Part shown: positions 7,551 through 16,436 of the stretch, one piece after another | Layout of the letters: each line of letters starts with the position of its first letter | Numbering within the stretch: position 1 is the stretch's first letter | From: Bin75 sp965223955 | GTDB taxonomy: Bacteria > Nitrospirota > Nitrospiria > Nitrospirales > UBA8639 | DNA: 64,000 bases | Assembly (NCBI GenBank): GCA_965223955.1 | Contig: OZ245029.1 | Location: forward strand, 682,001-746,000 | Direction: 5' to 3' | Made by a program: the position numbers and the translations under genes | Notes under the pieces: generated by a model | What the model was told of the DNA's origin: nothing | The model's input: only the letters and a program-made list of their open reading frames with translations | Database searches by the model: none

Positions 7551-9113
7551 TTACGCAAACCGCCCGCGCAAGGTTCGAATTTTTTCAAGGTCAACGGAAA
7601 AGAGCTCGCGAATATCATGAACCCCCAGAGCCACCATAGCCATTCGATCCAGACCCAATCCCCACGCCACCACCGGTACCGTGACCCCTAGGGGTTGGGT
7701 GACTTCCGGCCGAAACAAGCCTGCGCCCCCTAATTCCATCCATCCGAGTTTCGGATGACGGACGTGCAGTTCCACGGACGGTTCCGTAAAAGGAAAATAG
7801 GCCGGGAAAAACTTGCTCTCCTCGGCCTGCGCCATTTCTTTGGCAAAGATGGTGAGCAGGCCCAGCAGCGTTCGAAAATTGATATCGTCGCCCAGCACGA
7901 TCCCTTCGATCTGAAAGAAATCCGTGGCATGTGTCGCATCGACCTGGTCATAGCGAAAACACCGGGCCATGGAAAAATATTTGCCGGGGGCCAGGGGATT
8001 CGACGCCAGGGTTCTGGCCGAAACGGCCGTGCCCTGACTTCGCAAAATCAAGCGACGGGCCCGCTCTTTATCATAGCGATAACCCCACCCGCTTGACCCG
8101 GTCGGCCCGCCGTACTCATGGGCGGCTGCCACTTGAGAGAGAAACGGTTCAGCGATCGTATCCGCATGGGTCGGGGTTTTCACGAAGTAGACGTCGTGAA
8201 TGGCTCGCGCCGGATGGAATTGGGGCATATACAGGGCATCCATGTTCCAAAATTCGGTCTCGACCAGGGGGCCTCGCATTTCCTGAAATCCCATGGCCAC
8301 CAATTTGTGTTTGACCAAGTCGAGAAATTCTCTATACGGATGCCTCCGTCCGGGAGCGACCCGCGGGGGTCTCAGCGTAATGGTGTATTTTCGGAAACGC
8401 TTGCTGCGCCATGAGCCATCCTTGAGCATATCCGTCGTCAGTTGGGAGACTTCTTCCACGGCGCCGGCATGACAGCGTTTCGCTACCGCCTTTCCTGTTT
8501 TGGTCGGGGTATATTCGCGTTGAATCCGTTCCTCGATACGAAACGGCTCCTGGGCACTTCCCCGTTTCACCGAATACTGGCGTAAAAGGGCTTGTTGGTC
8601 CGGTGAAAACAAGAGAAGCTCTTGACGCCTTTCCTTCAACTGCTGAAGGAGCGCTTGGAGCTTCTCAACAGTCGGACTCGGCGTCTCGGTGGGTTCAATG
8701 TGACCGCCGGCCCCCAAGGCGATGGCGCCTTCTTTTTTGAGCAGACCAATGGCTCGACTGAGTTCCGTGGGGGGGAACGTGTTCAGGCTCTGTAACTCTT
8801 TCACGGCGAACGATCGCCCCTCCTCAGCCCCTTGCCGGCACGTCTTGACGATCCACTCGGGGGGAGAGCCGATTTCCAGGTATCGATGCCCGACCTCCGT
8901 CAATCCCACCCAGGCCGTGATGACTTCAGAATGGATGCGGACCAGCTTTTTTGCTTGAAGCCACCCCAGCGCCATGCTGACTTGAGACGGCTCTAATTGG
9001 GAGATCTCGTGTAATGACGAATCGGAGAGCGGCTTGTCTGCGGATTGACTGAAAGCCGCCAGCAGGTTGATTTCGAGAGGATGCAAACTGTCATACACAG
9101 CCGTGGTCTGCAT
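7551..9113 (-). CDS. pheS: Phenylalanyl-tRNA synthetase alpha subunit, archaeal/eukaryotic type
   Basis: Catalytic subunit of PheRS. The 520 residues are much longer than bacterial PheS (about 340). The extra N-terminal part (about 1-200) contains winged-helix modules (LHPLEINLLAAFSQSADKPL, PPTELSRAIGLLKKEGAIAL), as in archaeal and eukaryotic alpha subunits. The core has GRRHPYREFLDLV, MGFQEMRGPLVETEFWNMDA, QFHPARAIHDVYF, RCFRYDQVDATHATDFFQIE and the final GLGLDRMAM. The ATG at 9113 is chosen because it lies 4 bp after the rpe stop and starts the homologous region; the frame is open further upstream inside rpe. Confidence 0.92.
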   Translation of the reverse strand: MQTTAVYDSLHPLEINLLAAFSQSADKPLSDSSLHEISQLEPSQVSMALGWLQAKKLVRIHSEVITAWVGLTEVGHRYLEIGSPPEWIVKTCRQGAEEGRSFAVKELQSLNTFPPTELSRAIGLLKKEGAIALGAGGHIEPTETPSPTVEKLQALLQQLKERRQELLLFSPDQQALLRQYSVKRGSAQEPFRIEERIQREYTPTKTGKAVAKRCHAGAVEEVSQLTTDMLKDGSWRSKRFRKYTITLRPPRVAPGRRHPYREFLDLVKHKLVAMGFQEMRGPLVETEFWNMDALYMPQFHPARAIHDVYFVKTPTHADTIAEPFLSQVAAAHEYGGPTGSSGWGYRYDKERARRLILRSQGTAVSARTLASNPLAPGKYFSMARCFRYDQVDATHATDFFQIEGIVLGDDINFRTLLGLLTIFAKEMAQAEESKFFPAYFPFTEPSVELHVRHPKLGWMELGGAGLFRPEVTQPLGVTVPVVAWGLGLDRMAMVALGVHDIRELFSVDLEKIRTLRGRFA

Positions 9114-9117
9114 GGAC

Positions 9118-9798
9118 TTAGTGCGGTTGGAGTTCGTGGGCAACGGTGCGGAACGCGGCAATCGTGTCGGCATAATTCGGGCTGCCAAAAATCGCCGACC
9201 CCGCGACCAAAACGTCGGCCCCGGCTTTGAGTACCGCGGCGGCGTTCTCGACTTTGATGCCGCCATCCACTTCAAGCAGGGCTTGGCTGCCGGTACGCTC
9301 GATGAGCTGTCTGGCTCGACGTATTTTGTCCAAACAGGCAGGGATAAAGGTCTGTCCCCCGAATCCGGGATTGACCGACATGATCAGCACCAGGTCAACG
9401 TCCGCGACGACTTCTTCGAGGGCGCTCAAGGAGGTCGCAGGGTTGAGCGTGACCCCGGCCTTGACCCCATGTTCTTTGATATATTGAATGGTGCGGTGCA
9501 AATGGGGACAGGTTTCCGTATGCACCGTGAGATAGTTGGCCCCGGCCTTGGCAAAGTCGGCGATGACGGAATCCGGATTCGTGACCATGAGATGAACGTC
9601 GAGGGGGAGGGCGGTCACTTTTCGCAGCGATTCGACAATGGGAGGGCCGACCGTCAGGTTCGGAACGAAATGCCCGTCCATCACGTCCACGTGCAGAAAA
9701 TCGGCTCCCGCGGCTTCCACCGCGGCGATTTCGTCGGCCAGGTGCGCAAAGTCGGCAGAGAGAATCGAAGGGGCAATGTGTACGGTCGTGGAACTCAT
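9118..9798 (-). CDS. rpe: Ribulose-phosphate 3-epimerase
   Basis: Interconverts ribulose 5-phosphate and xylulose 5-phosphate in the pentose phosphate or Calvin cycle. The 226-residue TIM barrel shows IAPSILSADFAHL, the metal and acid residues in DFLHVDVMDGHFVPNLT, PLDVHLMV, and the phosphate-binding LIMSVNPGFGGQ and LEVDGGI motifs. It is packed between rsmB (3 bp gap) and pheS (4 bp gap), so all three should share a transcript. Confidence 0.97.
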   Translation of the reverse strand: MSSTTVHIAPSILSADFAHLADEIAAVEAAGADFLHVDVMDGHFVPNLTVGPPIVESLRKVTALPLDVHLMVTNPDSVIADFAKAGANYLTVHTETCPHLHRTIQYIKEHGVKAGVTLNPATSLSALEEVVADVDLVLIMSVNPGFGGQTFIPACLDKIRRARQLIERTGSQALLEVDGGIKVENAAAVLKAGADVLVAGSAIFGSPNYADTIAAFRTVAHELQPH

Positions 9799-9801
9799 AC
9801 T

Positions 9802-11193
9802 CTACGTTCGTCGAAGTCGTGCGGCAAAAAATCCGTCCATATTGTAACGGAAACCGGACGTGAGGAAATCTCCGTCCGGGTTCGTCAGGGAATGCGCATG
9901 TGGAGGAAGCCAACCTGCCGACGATTCATGGCAAAATTCCGGGTGGTCTTGGCAAAAACGAGAAACGACCTGTGTGGTTTCCTCAGGCTCCGTTGAGCAC
10001 GCACTATAGACCAAGACTCCGCCCGGTCTCAAGTAAGGAGATACCTGTTCCAGGATGCCTGATTGGCGTTCCCCGTGCCGATCGAGTTCCAGGGAACTTT
10101 TCTGCCATTTCGCTTCGGGATGGCGACGGAGTACCCCTAACCCTGAACAGGGCGCATCAACCAGAATCCGATCAAACCCCTCCTGAACCCAGGTGTTACG
10201 AAACGATGAGGAGGCATGGTTTGCCTCGTGGGAAATATTGACGGTTTTCACGCACGTGATCCCCAGGGTATGCAGATTCGATTCCAGGCGTGTCAGTCGA
10301 CGGGGTTCCGGATCGGTTGCCACGATCTCCCCCTGGTTCTGCATCAACGCCGCGATATGTGAGCATTTGCCTCCGGGGGCCGCACATGCGTCCAGGACAC
10401 GATGCCCGGGCTTGACATCCAGCAGCAGGGGAACCAACTGGGCGGCCTCATCCTCCACGTAACACCAGCCCTCCTGTAACACGGGCAAGGCCTGTAACGA
10501 CCCGCATTTATCCAGGATGAGTCCCTGGGGGCCGACGGACGTCCGGGACACCGTATACCCTTCTTCACAAAGCCTGGCTTCGAGTTGCTCGCGAGAACAG
10601 CGAAGCGTGTTGGTTCGCAACGTCAGGGGCGGGATGGTGACGGTGTGCCGGCACATCGCTTCCGCCACCTCGAGCCCCCATCGGTCGATCCAGCGTCGAG
10701 TCAACCAGTTCGGGCAGGAATACGTGATGGACAGCCCGTTCACGGGGTCGTGAGCCATATCCGGCCATTCGATTTCCGTCCTGTCCAAATTCCGAAGAAT
10801 GCCGTTCACCACGCCACGCCAATCCCGGCCTTTGACGCCTTTGGCGAGTTTGACGGATTCGTTCACGGCGGCGGAAACCGGGATTCGATCCAAATACCGC
10901 ATTTGATAAGCGCCGAGACGGAGGATGGCCGCCACGACTGCCGGTAGCCGGTGCATGGGACGACTCGCGAGAGCGTTCAATTGCCAATCCAGCGTCGCCC
11001 GGTGGCGGAGTACCCCGTACACGAGTTCAAAAGCCAGGGCCTGGTCTTCGTGCGACAGCTTTGCGCGCGCGGCGAACGTGGCAAACGCATCATCGGCAAA
11101 GCAATTTTGTCGTTCGACGGCCAGGAGGGTTTGAAGGGCCAGCAGCCGGCTGGGCGCCGTGTGCCGAGCAGAAGAAGGTCGGAGGGAAGTCAT
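9802..11193 (-). CDS. rsmB: 16S rRNA (cytosine-967-C5)-methyltransferase RsmB
   Basis: Methylates C967 of 16S rRNA using SAM. The 463 residues have an N-terminal NusB-like RNA-binding domain (about 15-150, FELVYGVLRHRATLDWQLN) followed by the Rossmann methyltransferase. The latter shows the SAM loop VLDACAAPGGKCSHIAALM, the catalytic-cysteine motif DAPCSGLGVLRRHPEAKW and the second cysteine in VYSACSTEPEE. It is 3 bp from rpe and 25 bp from the DUF4177 gene. Confidence 0.96.
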   Translation of the reverse strand: MTSLRPSSARHTAPSRLLALQTLLAVERQNCFADDAFATFAARAKLSHEDQALAFELVYGVLRHRATLDWQLNALASRPMHRLPAVVAAILRLGAYQMRYLDRIPVSAAVNESVKLAKGVKGRDWRGVVNGILRNLDRTEIEWPDMAHDPVNGLSITYSCPNWLTRRWIDRWGLEVAEAMCRHTVTIPPLTLRTNTLRCSREQLEARLCEEGYTVSRTSVGPQGLILDKCGSLQALPVLQEGWCYVEDEAAQLVPLLLDVKPGHRVLDACAAPGGKCSHIAALMQNQGEIVATDPEPRRLTRLESNLHTLGITCVKTVNISHEANHASSSFRNTWVQEGFDRILVDAPCSGLGVLRRHPEAKWQKSSLELDRHGERQSGILEQVSPYLRPGGVLVYSACSTEPEETTQVVSRFCQDHPEFCHESSAGWLPPHAHSLTNPDGDFLTSGFRYNMDGFFAARLRRT

Positions 11194-11218
11194 GAATACG
11201 CTTCACTTTCCCATAGTC

Positions 11219-11434
11219 TTATCGAGGACGGGAATACGTGATCACGGCTGCTTCTCGTTCCCAAAACAGGAACAGGCGTTTCTTTTCAATGACTATGAAG
11301 GTCACTTCCCATCCCTGTCGGCCGAGTTCGTTCATCTGTTCTTCCATCTTTTCAACCGGGAGTTTGCTGGCTCCGAACAACAGGCTCCCGATTACGCCTT
11401 CGACGACAACCTCGACTCTATATTCACGTGCCAT
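11219..11434 (-). CDS. DUF4177 domain small protein
   Basis: A 71-residue protein with EYRVEVVVEGVIGSLLFGAS, then MNELGRQGWEVTFIVIEKKR. The pattern of a beta strand, a helix and the LNELGxxGWE signature marks the DUF4177 family, whose function is unknown. It sits in the pdxA-rsmB gap of the minus-strand operon and has AGGAAGGAC just before the ATG. Confidence 0.8.
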   Translation of the reverse strand: MAREYRVEVVVEGVIGSLLFGASKLPVEKMEEQMNELGRQGWEVTFIVIEKKRLFLFWEREAAVITYSRPR

Positions 11435-11498
11435 GGTCCTTCCTCCATTTCAGTCTTTTTTTGTGAGGTATTATGGTTAGACGTAAGAGCCGCTGAAA

Positions 11499-12539
11499 TT
11501 AAGAAATGTTCCGCACCCGTTCCCTGGTGGCGGTCAGTTGACTCGCCAGCTTGATGGCTTCCACAAGGCTTTGGGAATCGGCTTTTCCTTTTCCGACGAT
11601 GTCATAGGCCGTGCCGTGATCGACCGAGGTGCGAATGATCGGCAACCCGACCGTGAGGTTCACGCAGCGACCGAACGCCACGGTTTTGAGAGGGATCAGT
11701 CCTTGATCGTGATACATGGCCACCACCACGTCATACGTTCCGCGAACCGCGGCGCCGAACAGGGTATCGGCCGGAAGGGGGAGCGTAGCTTGAATCTTGG
11801 CGCGCCTGGCCAGACGAACGGCCGGTGCGATGCAATCCTGCTCTTCGTTGCCGAACAACCCGTGTTCGCCCGCGTGAGGATTGAGAGCCGCCACGCCGAT
11901 ACGAGGCTTCGGGACCTTGAAATAGTCTTTCATGGCGCGATGAGCGAGTCGAATGGCCTGAAACACGCGTTGGGTCGTCAGGGTGTCGGGAACGTCTCTG
12001 AGGGCCAGGTGCGTCGTCACAAACAGAATTTTCAATGGCCCGCCCATTAACATCATCCCGAACTGTTTCGTGCCCGTCAGATCGGCGAGGAGTTCCGTGT
12101 GCCCGGGGTAGGGATACCCGGCAAGGTGAAGGGACTCTTTATTGATGGGAGCCGTGACCATCCCCGAGACACGGCCGGTCATGGCCAACTGCACGGCCGT
12201 TTGAATGAACTCGACGGAAGCCGCTCCTGGGCCACGGGCGGGTTGGCCTGCTCGAACGCGACCCAACGGGGTTTTCAAAGGATCAAACACCGGAATCCGG
12301 CCTCTGCGAATGACCGGTTCCCATCCGTGATCGCCCTGCAAGGGGGCAACCGTGAGGGAAGAGGACAGACGGCGGGTTTCCCGTTGTAATACCGGAACCG
12401 ATCCGATCACGATGGGACGACACGCGCGCCACACAACGGGAGAAGCCAGCGCTTTGACAATCACCTCAGGACCGATCCCGGCCGCGTCACCCATGGTCAC
12501 GGCGAGAAAGGGCTTTTGTCGTGTTGGAGTATTCGACAT
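11499..12539 (-). CDS. pdxA: 4-hydroxythreonine-4-phosphate dehydrogenase PdxA
   Basis: NAD-dependent, metal-requiring enzyme of pyridoxal 5'-phosphate synthesis, in the deoxyxylulose-dependent route. The 346 residues show MGDAAGIGPEVIVKAL at the N-terminus, TAPINKESLHLAGYPYPGHT with a metal-binding histidine, LNPHAGEHGLFGNEE, and VVVAMYHDQGLIPLKTVAFG with the second metal histidine. It lies 3 bp after larC. PdxJ, its usual partner, is not in the window. Confidence 0.97.
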   Translation of the reverse strand: MSNTPTRQKPFLAVTMGDAAGIGPEVIVKALASPVVWRACRPIVIGSVPVLQRETRRLSSSLTVAPLQGDHGWEPVIRRGRIPVFDPLKTPLGRVRAGQPARGPGAASVEFIQTAVQLAMTGRVSGMVTAPINKESLHLAGYPYPGHTELLADLTGTKQFGMMLMGGPLKILFVTTHLALRDVPDTLTTQRVFQAIRLAHRAMKDYFKVPKPRIGVAALNPHAGEHGLFGNEEQDCIAPAVRLARRAKIQATLPLPADTLFGAAVRGTYDVVVAMYHDQGLIPLKTVAFGRCVNLTVGLPIIRTSVDHGTAYDIVGKGKADSQSLVEAIKLASQLTATRERVRNIS

Positions 12540-12542
12540 GGG

Positions 12543-13745
12543 TTAAGACCGGCGGCCACTGCGCCGGACCGATTGCATCGCCTGTTCGATAACCTCTTGA
12601 ACCGGGATGCCGGTTTTTTGGGCGATGGCCTGACAGTCTTGATATTCGGGCCGGTATTTGACGGTGTCGCCCACGTGAACGGTTTTCACCCGGACGCGGC
12701 CCTGTGGCAGGCGGATCGTTTGCATCGAACGGGAAAGTGTGGTCCGGCTGACGAGTCGGCTCCGCACGCCGAGGGTCGTCGTTTCCCGAAAAAGGAGTTG
12801 CGTCAGCATCCCGGCATGCTCGGGGTGGGCCAGGACCGTGAGGATGATCCCCGGCCGGTTTCGCTTCATGATGGTCGGGGTCAGGCTGACGTCAAGGGCG
12901 CCGTTCTCGAACAGGCGTTCCATGACCGCTTCGTACAGTTGAGGGTTCATGTCGTCGATGTTGGTTTCCAACTGGATGACCTGGTCGGCTTCGAGACCCT
13001 CGCCTTCCGGGAGAGCGGAAGGGGTGAGGGCAGGAGTGGCAAGAAACACGCGCAACACGTTCGGCCAGTCCGCTGGATTGGCCGTGCCGGCCCCGTACCC
13101 GACGGAACCGGGCACAACAAGCGGAAGCCGGCCAAAGGTTTGAGTCAGGGTGGTCAGCAAGGCCATCCCGGTAGGAGTGGTCAATTCCATGGCAGGGCCT
13201 TGGGAATAAATGGGGTGTCCTTTTGCCAATTCGGCAACCGCAGGCCCGGGAACCGGCAAAACGCCATGGGCACTGTCGATCGTTCCGGAGCCGACGTTGA
13301 CGGGAGTCGCACTGAAGGTCTTTACTCCCAGCTCATGACATCCGAGAAGCCCGCCCACGATATCGACCAGGGCATCGATCGCTCCCACTTCATGAAACGA
13401 GACGGTGGCGGGATCCTGCCCATGCACGTTTCCTTCTGCCGTAGCGATGCGTTCGAAGACCGAAAGAGCCTGTTTCTTGACGTGGGGAGGCAACCGGCTC
13501 GTGGAAAGGAGCCGTCGGATTTGCGGCCAGGAGCGACGCTTTTCCGCGACTTTGGGGATGACGACGTCCACTTTCGTCGCGTGGATCGCCCCGCGGTGGA
13601 CTTTTGAGACCTTGAGACGGTATCCGGAAAGAGGCAGCGCCTTGAGGCCTTGTCGAAGAGCTCTCGGCGAAAGCCCGACGTCCACGAGGGCCCCTAACGT
13701 CATGTCTCCGCTGATGCCGGAAAAACAATCAAAGTGAAGATGCAT
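12543..13745 (-). CDS. larC: Nickel pincer cofactor biosynthesis protein LarC
   Basis: Inserts nickel into the pyridinium bis-thiocarboxylate mononucleotide cofactor in a CTP-dependent step. The 400 residues have the LarC start HFDCFSGISGDMTLGALVD, the SFHEVGAIDALVDIVG segment, PTGMALLTTL and the C-terminal QLETNIDDMNPQLYEAVMER. In some species larC is split by a programmed frameshift; here it is one continuous frame. larB lies on the same strand about 830 bp upstream, across a divergent gene; larA and larE are not in the window, so the client enzyme is unknown. Confidence 0.93.
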   Translation of the reverse strand: MHLHFDCFSGISGDMTLGALVDVGLSPRALRQGLKALPLSGYRLKVSKVHRGAIHATKVDVVIPKVAEKRRSWPQIRRLLSTSRLPPHVKKQALSVFERIATAEGNVHGQDPATVSFHEVGAIDALVDIVGGLLGCHELGVKTFSATPVNVGSGTIDSAHGVLPVPGPAVAELAKGHPIYSQGPAMELTTPTGMALLTTLTQTFGRLPLVVPGSVGYGAGTANPADWPNVLRVFLATPALTPSALPEGEGLEADQVIQLETNIDDMNPQLYEAVMERLFENGALDVSLTPTIMKRNRPGIILTVLAHPEHAGMLTQLLFRETTTLGVRSRLVSRTTLSRSMQTIRLPQGRVRVKTVHVGDTVKYRPEYQDCQAIAQKTGIPVQEVIEQAMQSVRRSGRRS

Positions 13746-13818
13746 GGCGACCCTTCATGCCACGTTCGGGTTAAAAGACGCTTGACGCGATACCCGCGTC
13801 ACGGTATGTAAGCACTTG

Positions 13819-13919
13819 GCGGATTGTGGATTGTGAATTGCGGATTGTCAATTCACACTCCGAAATCAGCAATCCGAAATCAAGAATCCACAACCCAAAA
13901 TCAAAAATCCGCAATCCCA
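13819..13919. repeat. AATCCGAAATC-type low-complexity repeat upstream of the secreted protein
   Basis: About 100 bp made of GGATTGTGGATTGTGAATTG-like units followed by their approximate reverse complement (AATCAGCAATCCGAAATCAA and onward). It resembles the repeat at 7496-7545. The open frame of the next gene extends back through it, but this part is repeat-encoded and probably not translated in the native protein. Confidence 0.65.
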
Positions 13920-14561
13920 ATGATCCCCTCTCGTCTGACCTTCATCACCCTGGTAACGCTTCTGGCTTTTGGGCTGGCGCCGGCGGCACTTGATGCCAAA
14001 CGGAAAAAGCCGACCTATCAGCCCCCACTCAAAATCGTGGACATCACGACCTCGCCCGTGCCTTTTGCTCCGGGACATGGGCCCATGGCTCTCACCGTGA
14101 CCGTGGAGTTGCCCGAGAATGCAGATGAGTTCGATTTGCTCGAGGTCTCCTCCCTCATCAGTGTTCCTACGCGGCGCTCCATTCGATTCCTGGCGAGCCG
14201 GCAACCCCTGAATACGGTCGTCATCGAAGACGGCAAGCCCCACGTGAAAACCATCCTGCTCTGGGACGGAAAAGACCAAACCCGGCAACACGTGCCTCAA
14301 GGAACGTATACCTATGAAGCCCGGGCCAAGTTGATGGCCCATGAGAAAGGGTTTACCAAGGCCAAAATCGTCTCGCCCTTTGCGAGAGGAACGCTCGACG
14401 TGTCTTCTCCTCAAGCACTCGCCAAGCAACCCCCGCATTCGGAACATATGCCGTTCGTTTCCGATGAAACGGGTTCCGACCTTTTGCAAGAGGAAGGCGA
14501 AAATCCAGGTGTGGAAGATCAACCCGAAGATGCCGGGGACGCCGAGAAAGTGGAGTCGTAA
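13920..14561 (+). CDS. Secreted beta-rich protein of unknown function
   Basis: The 213 residues start MIPSRLTFITLVTLLAFGLA, a clear signal peptide cut near ALDA-KRKK. The following region (about 40-165) has alternating strands (MALTVTVELPENADEFDLLE, HVKTILLWDGKDQTRQHVPQ, GTYTYEARAKL). The WDGKD and PQGTYTYEA elements recall FlgD/Ig-like modules. The C-terminal 50 residues are acidic and probably disordered. I chose the ATG at 13920, which begins the signal peptide, because everything before it is repeat sequence; no good ribosome site is visible. It is divergent from larC and convergent with larB. Confidence 0.65.
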   Translation: MIPSRLTFITLVTLLAFGLAPAALDAKRKKPTYQPPLKIVDITTSPVPFAPGHGPMALTVTVELPENADEFDLLEVSSLISVPTRRSIRFLASRQPLNTVVIEDGKPHVKTILLWDGKDQTRQHVPQGTYTYEARAKLMAHEKGFTKAKIVSPFARGTLDVSSPQALAKQPPHSEHMPFVSDETGSDLLQEEGENPGVEDQPEDAGDAEKVES

Positions 14562-14578
14562 GTACGACCGGCCGGCGA

Positions 14579-15337
14579 CTATGGCCGATCGACCAGAGTA
14601 TTGATTCGATGCGCTAAATGCCCGGCTCCGAACCCGTTGTCGATATTCACCACGCCGATTCCACCGGAACACGTATTCAACATCGTGAGTAAAGGGGCAA
14701 GCCCCCCGAAGTGCGCGCCGTAGCCCCTGCTGGTGGGCACGGCAATGAGCGGGGTTTGTATCAGACCGGCCACCACGCTGGGCAGGACGCCATCCATGCC
14801 CGCCACGACAATCACCACACGAGCGCGTTGGAGACGATCAACCTGATCGAACAACCGGTGGACCCCGGCCACCCCCACGTCAAAAATCGTGTGCACGGCG
14901 CTCCCCATAGTCATGGCGGTCACTTTGGCTTCTTCCGCAACCGGGATATCCGCGGTGCCGGCGGTCACGATCACGATGTCGCCCTGAAGGGGGTTGGGAG
15001 TGGACGGCTGAATCACCACAACTCGTGCGATTTGATGATACACCGCTTTCCGGCTCACTCGTTTGAGCGCACGCGCGACGGTGGCATCGGCGCGTGTCGC
15101 GAGCACGGGATTTTTATGTTTGAGCAAGCCCCGGGTAAGCGTGACGATCTGCTTCTCGGTCTTCCCTTCGCACAGAATCACCTCCGGTGAGCCGTGACGC
15201 AACGTGCGGTGGTGATCCAGCTTGGCAAATCCCAGGTCTTCATAGGGAAGGGTGCGCAGTTGGTCGAGCGCGTTCGCAATCGACGTGGATCCGGCTTGAA
15301 CCGACCGCAGCAGAGACTCGATAGCCGAAGGGTTCAT
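14579..15337 (-). CDS. larB: Nickel pincer cofactor biosynthesis protein LarB
   Basis: Carboxylates nicotinic acid adenine dinucleotide and hydrolyses the phosphoanhydride, the first step of the LarA cofactor pathway. The 252 residues end in a PurE-like (AIR carboxylase) domain with IVTAGTADIPVAEEA, the VVAGMDGVLPSVVAGL motif and AVPTSRGYGAHFGGLAPLL. The N-terminal region carries RHGSPEVILCEGKT. It follows gpsA by 7 bp. Confidence 0.93.
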   Translation of the reverse strand: MNPSAIESLLRSVQAGSTSIANALDQLRTLPYEDLGFAKLDHHRTLRHGSPEVILCEGKTEKQIVTLTRGLLKHKNPVLATRADATVARALKRVSRKAVYHQIARVVVIQPSTPNPLQGDIVIVTAGTADIPVAEEAKVTAMTMGSAVHTIFDVGVAGVHRLFDQVDRLQRARVVIVVAGMDGVLPSVVAGLIQTPLIAVPTSRGYGAHFGGLAPLLTMLNTCSGGIGVVNIDNGFGAGHLAHRINTLVDRP

Positions 15338-15344
15338 GGTAGGG

Positions 15345-16397
15345 TCAGCCGGAGCGGCCGGAACTCGCGAAAGGGGTTTCTTCTTTGGCTGATCGTGCCA
15401 TCAGATCAGCGACGATCTGCTTGGGCGGTTTGTTCTCGAACAACATGGCATGGACGCCTTGCACAATCGGCATCTCCACCTGAAACCGTCGAGCCAACGC
15501 GGTGGCGGCTTTGGTGGTCCGAACGCCTTCGGCCACCGTAACCGTTTCGTTCAGAATATCCTCCAACCGCCGGCCTTGGCCCAATTGCAGGCCCACGGCA
15601 TGATTGCGACTCAAGGAGCCCGTACACGTTAACACCAAATCCCCCAAGCCTGAAAGGCCGTAGAACGTATGCACGTCGGCCCCGAGCGCGACGCCCAGTC
15701 GAATCACCTCGGCCAATCCTCGGGTGATCAACGCGGCTCGTGCATTCAGACCCAATTCCAGGCCATCCACCACGCCGGCCGCAATGGCCATGACGTTTTT
15801 GAGCGCCCCTCCCAGTTGAGCCCCGATAAGATCCGTTCCGGTATATACGCGGAAAGATGCGGACATGAACACCATTTGCAGGTGAGCCGTGAGGGCGGCA
15901 TCCTGACCGGCCAACAGAATGGTCGTGGGTTTCTCCCGACTCACTTCAGCGGCAAAGCTGGGCCCCGTGAGGACGGTGATTTTTCTGGCCCAGTCGGGAG
16001 GCAGCAGTTCGTCGAGCACCTGGGACATCAACTGATGCGACTCTTCTTCAATCCCTTTTGACGCCACGACAATCGGAAGAGGTTCGGAAAGAGAGGGTGT
16101 CAATTCCCGGATCACCGATCGCATGGCGTGAGAAGGGACGGCCAGCACGATCAAGCCGGTGCCGGCAACCGCGTCTTGAAGGGAGTGCGTGGCCGAGAGC
16201 GCCTTGGGAAGGGTGATGCCCGGCAAAAACAAGGAATTTTCCCGTTTGAGATTGATGCTCTCGACCACTTCGTTCTCATAGGCCCAAAGCTTGACCGTAA
16301 GCCCCTGGTTCACCAAATGGCGAGCAAGCGTGGTGCCCCAGGCTCCGGCTCCGATAACCGACACGGTGTGAATGGCAGGGTGAGAAATCATCTTCAC
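15345..16397 (-). CDS. gpsA: Glycerol-3-phosphate dehydrogenase (NAD(P)+)
   Basis: Reduces dihydroxyacetone phosphate to sn-glycerol 3-phosphate for phospholipid synthesis. The 350 residues have the Rossmann loop VIGAGAWGTTLARHL, the VLTGPSFAAEV motif, the catalytic-lysine segment GGALKNVMAIAAGVVDGL and AALITRGLAEVIRLG. The second codon-pair (MKMISHP) leaves two ATG choices 6 bases apart. larB follows in the same transcript. Confidence 0.96.
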   Translation of the reverse strand: MKMISHPAIHTVSVIGAGAWGTTLARHLVNQGLTVKLWAYENEVVESINLKRENSLFLPGITLPKALSATHSLQDAVAGTGLIVLAVPSHAMRSVIRELTPSLSEPLPIVVASKGIEEESHQLMSQVLDELLPPDWARKITVLTGPSFAAEVSREKPTTILLAGQDAALTAHLQMVFMSASFRVYTGTDLIGAQLGGALKNVMAIAAGVVDGLELGLNARAALITRGLAEVIRLGVALGADVHTFYGLSGLGDLVLTCTGSLSRNHAVGLQLGQGRRLEDILNETVTVAEGVRTTKAATALARRFQVEMPIVQGVHAMLFENKPPKQIVADLMARSAKEETPFASSGRSG

Positions 16398-16436
16398 GTT
16401 CGTTATTGCAAGGTGGAAACCAATACGCGCTTCGAC

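Noticed and set aside
13824..13919. Extended N-terminus of the secreted protein
   Set aside because: It is encoded by AATCC-type repeats and precedes a clear signal peptide starting at 13920.
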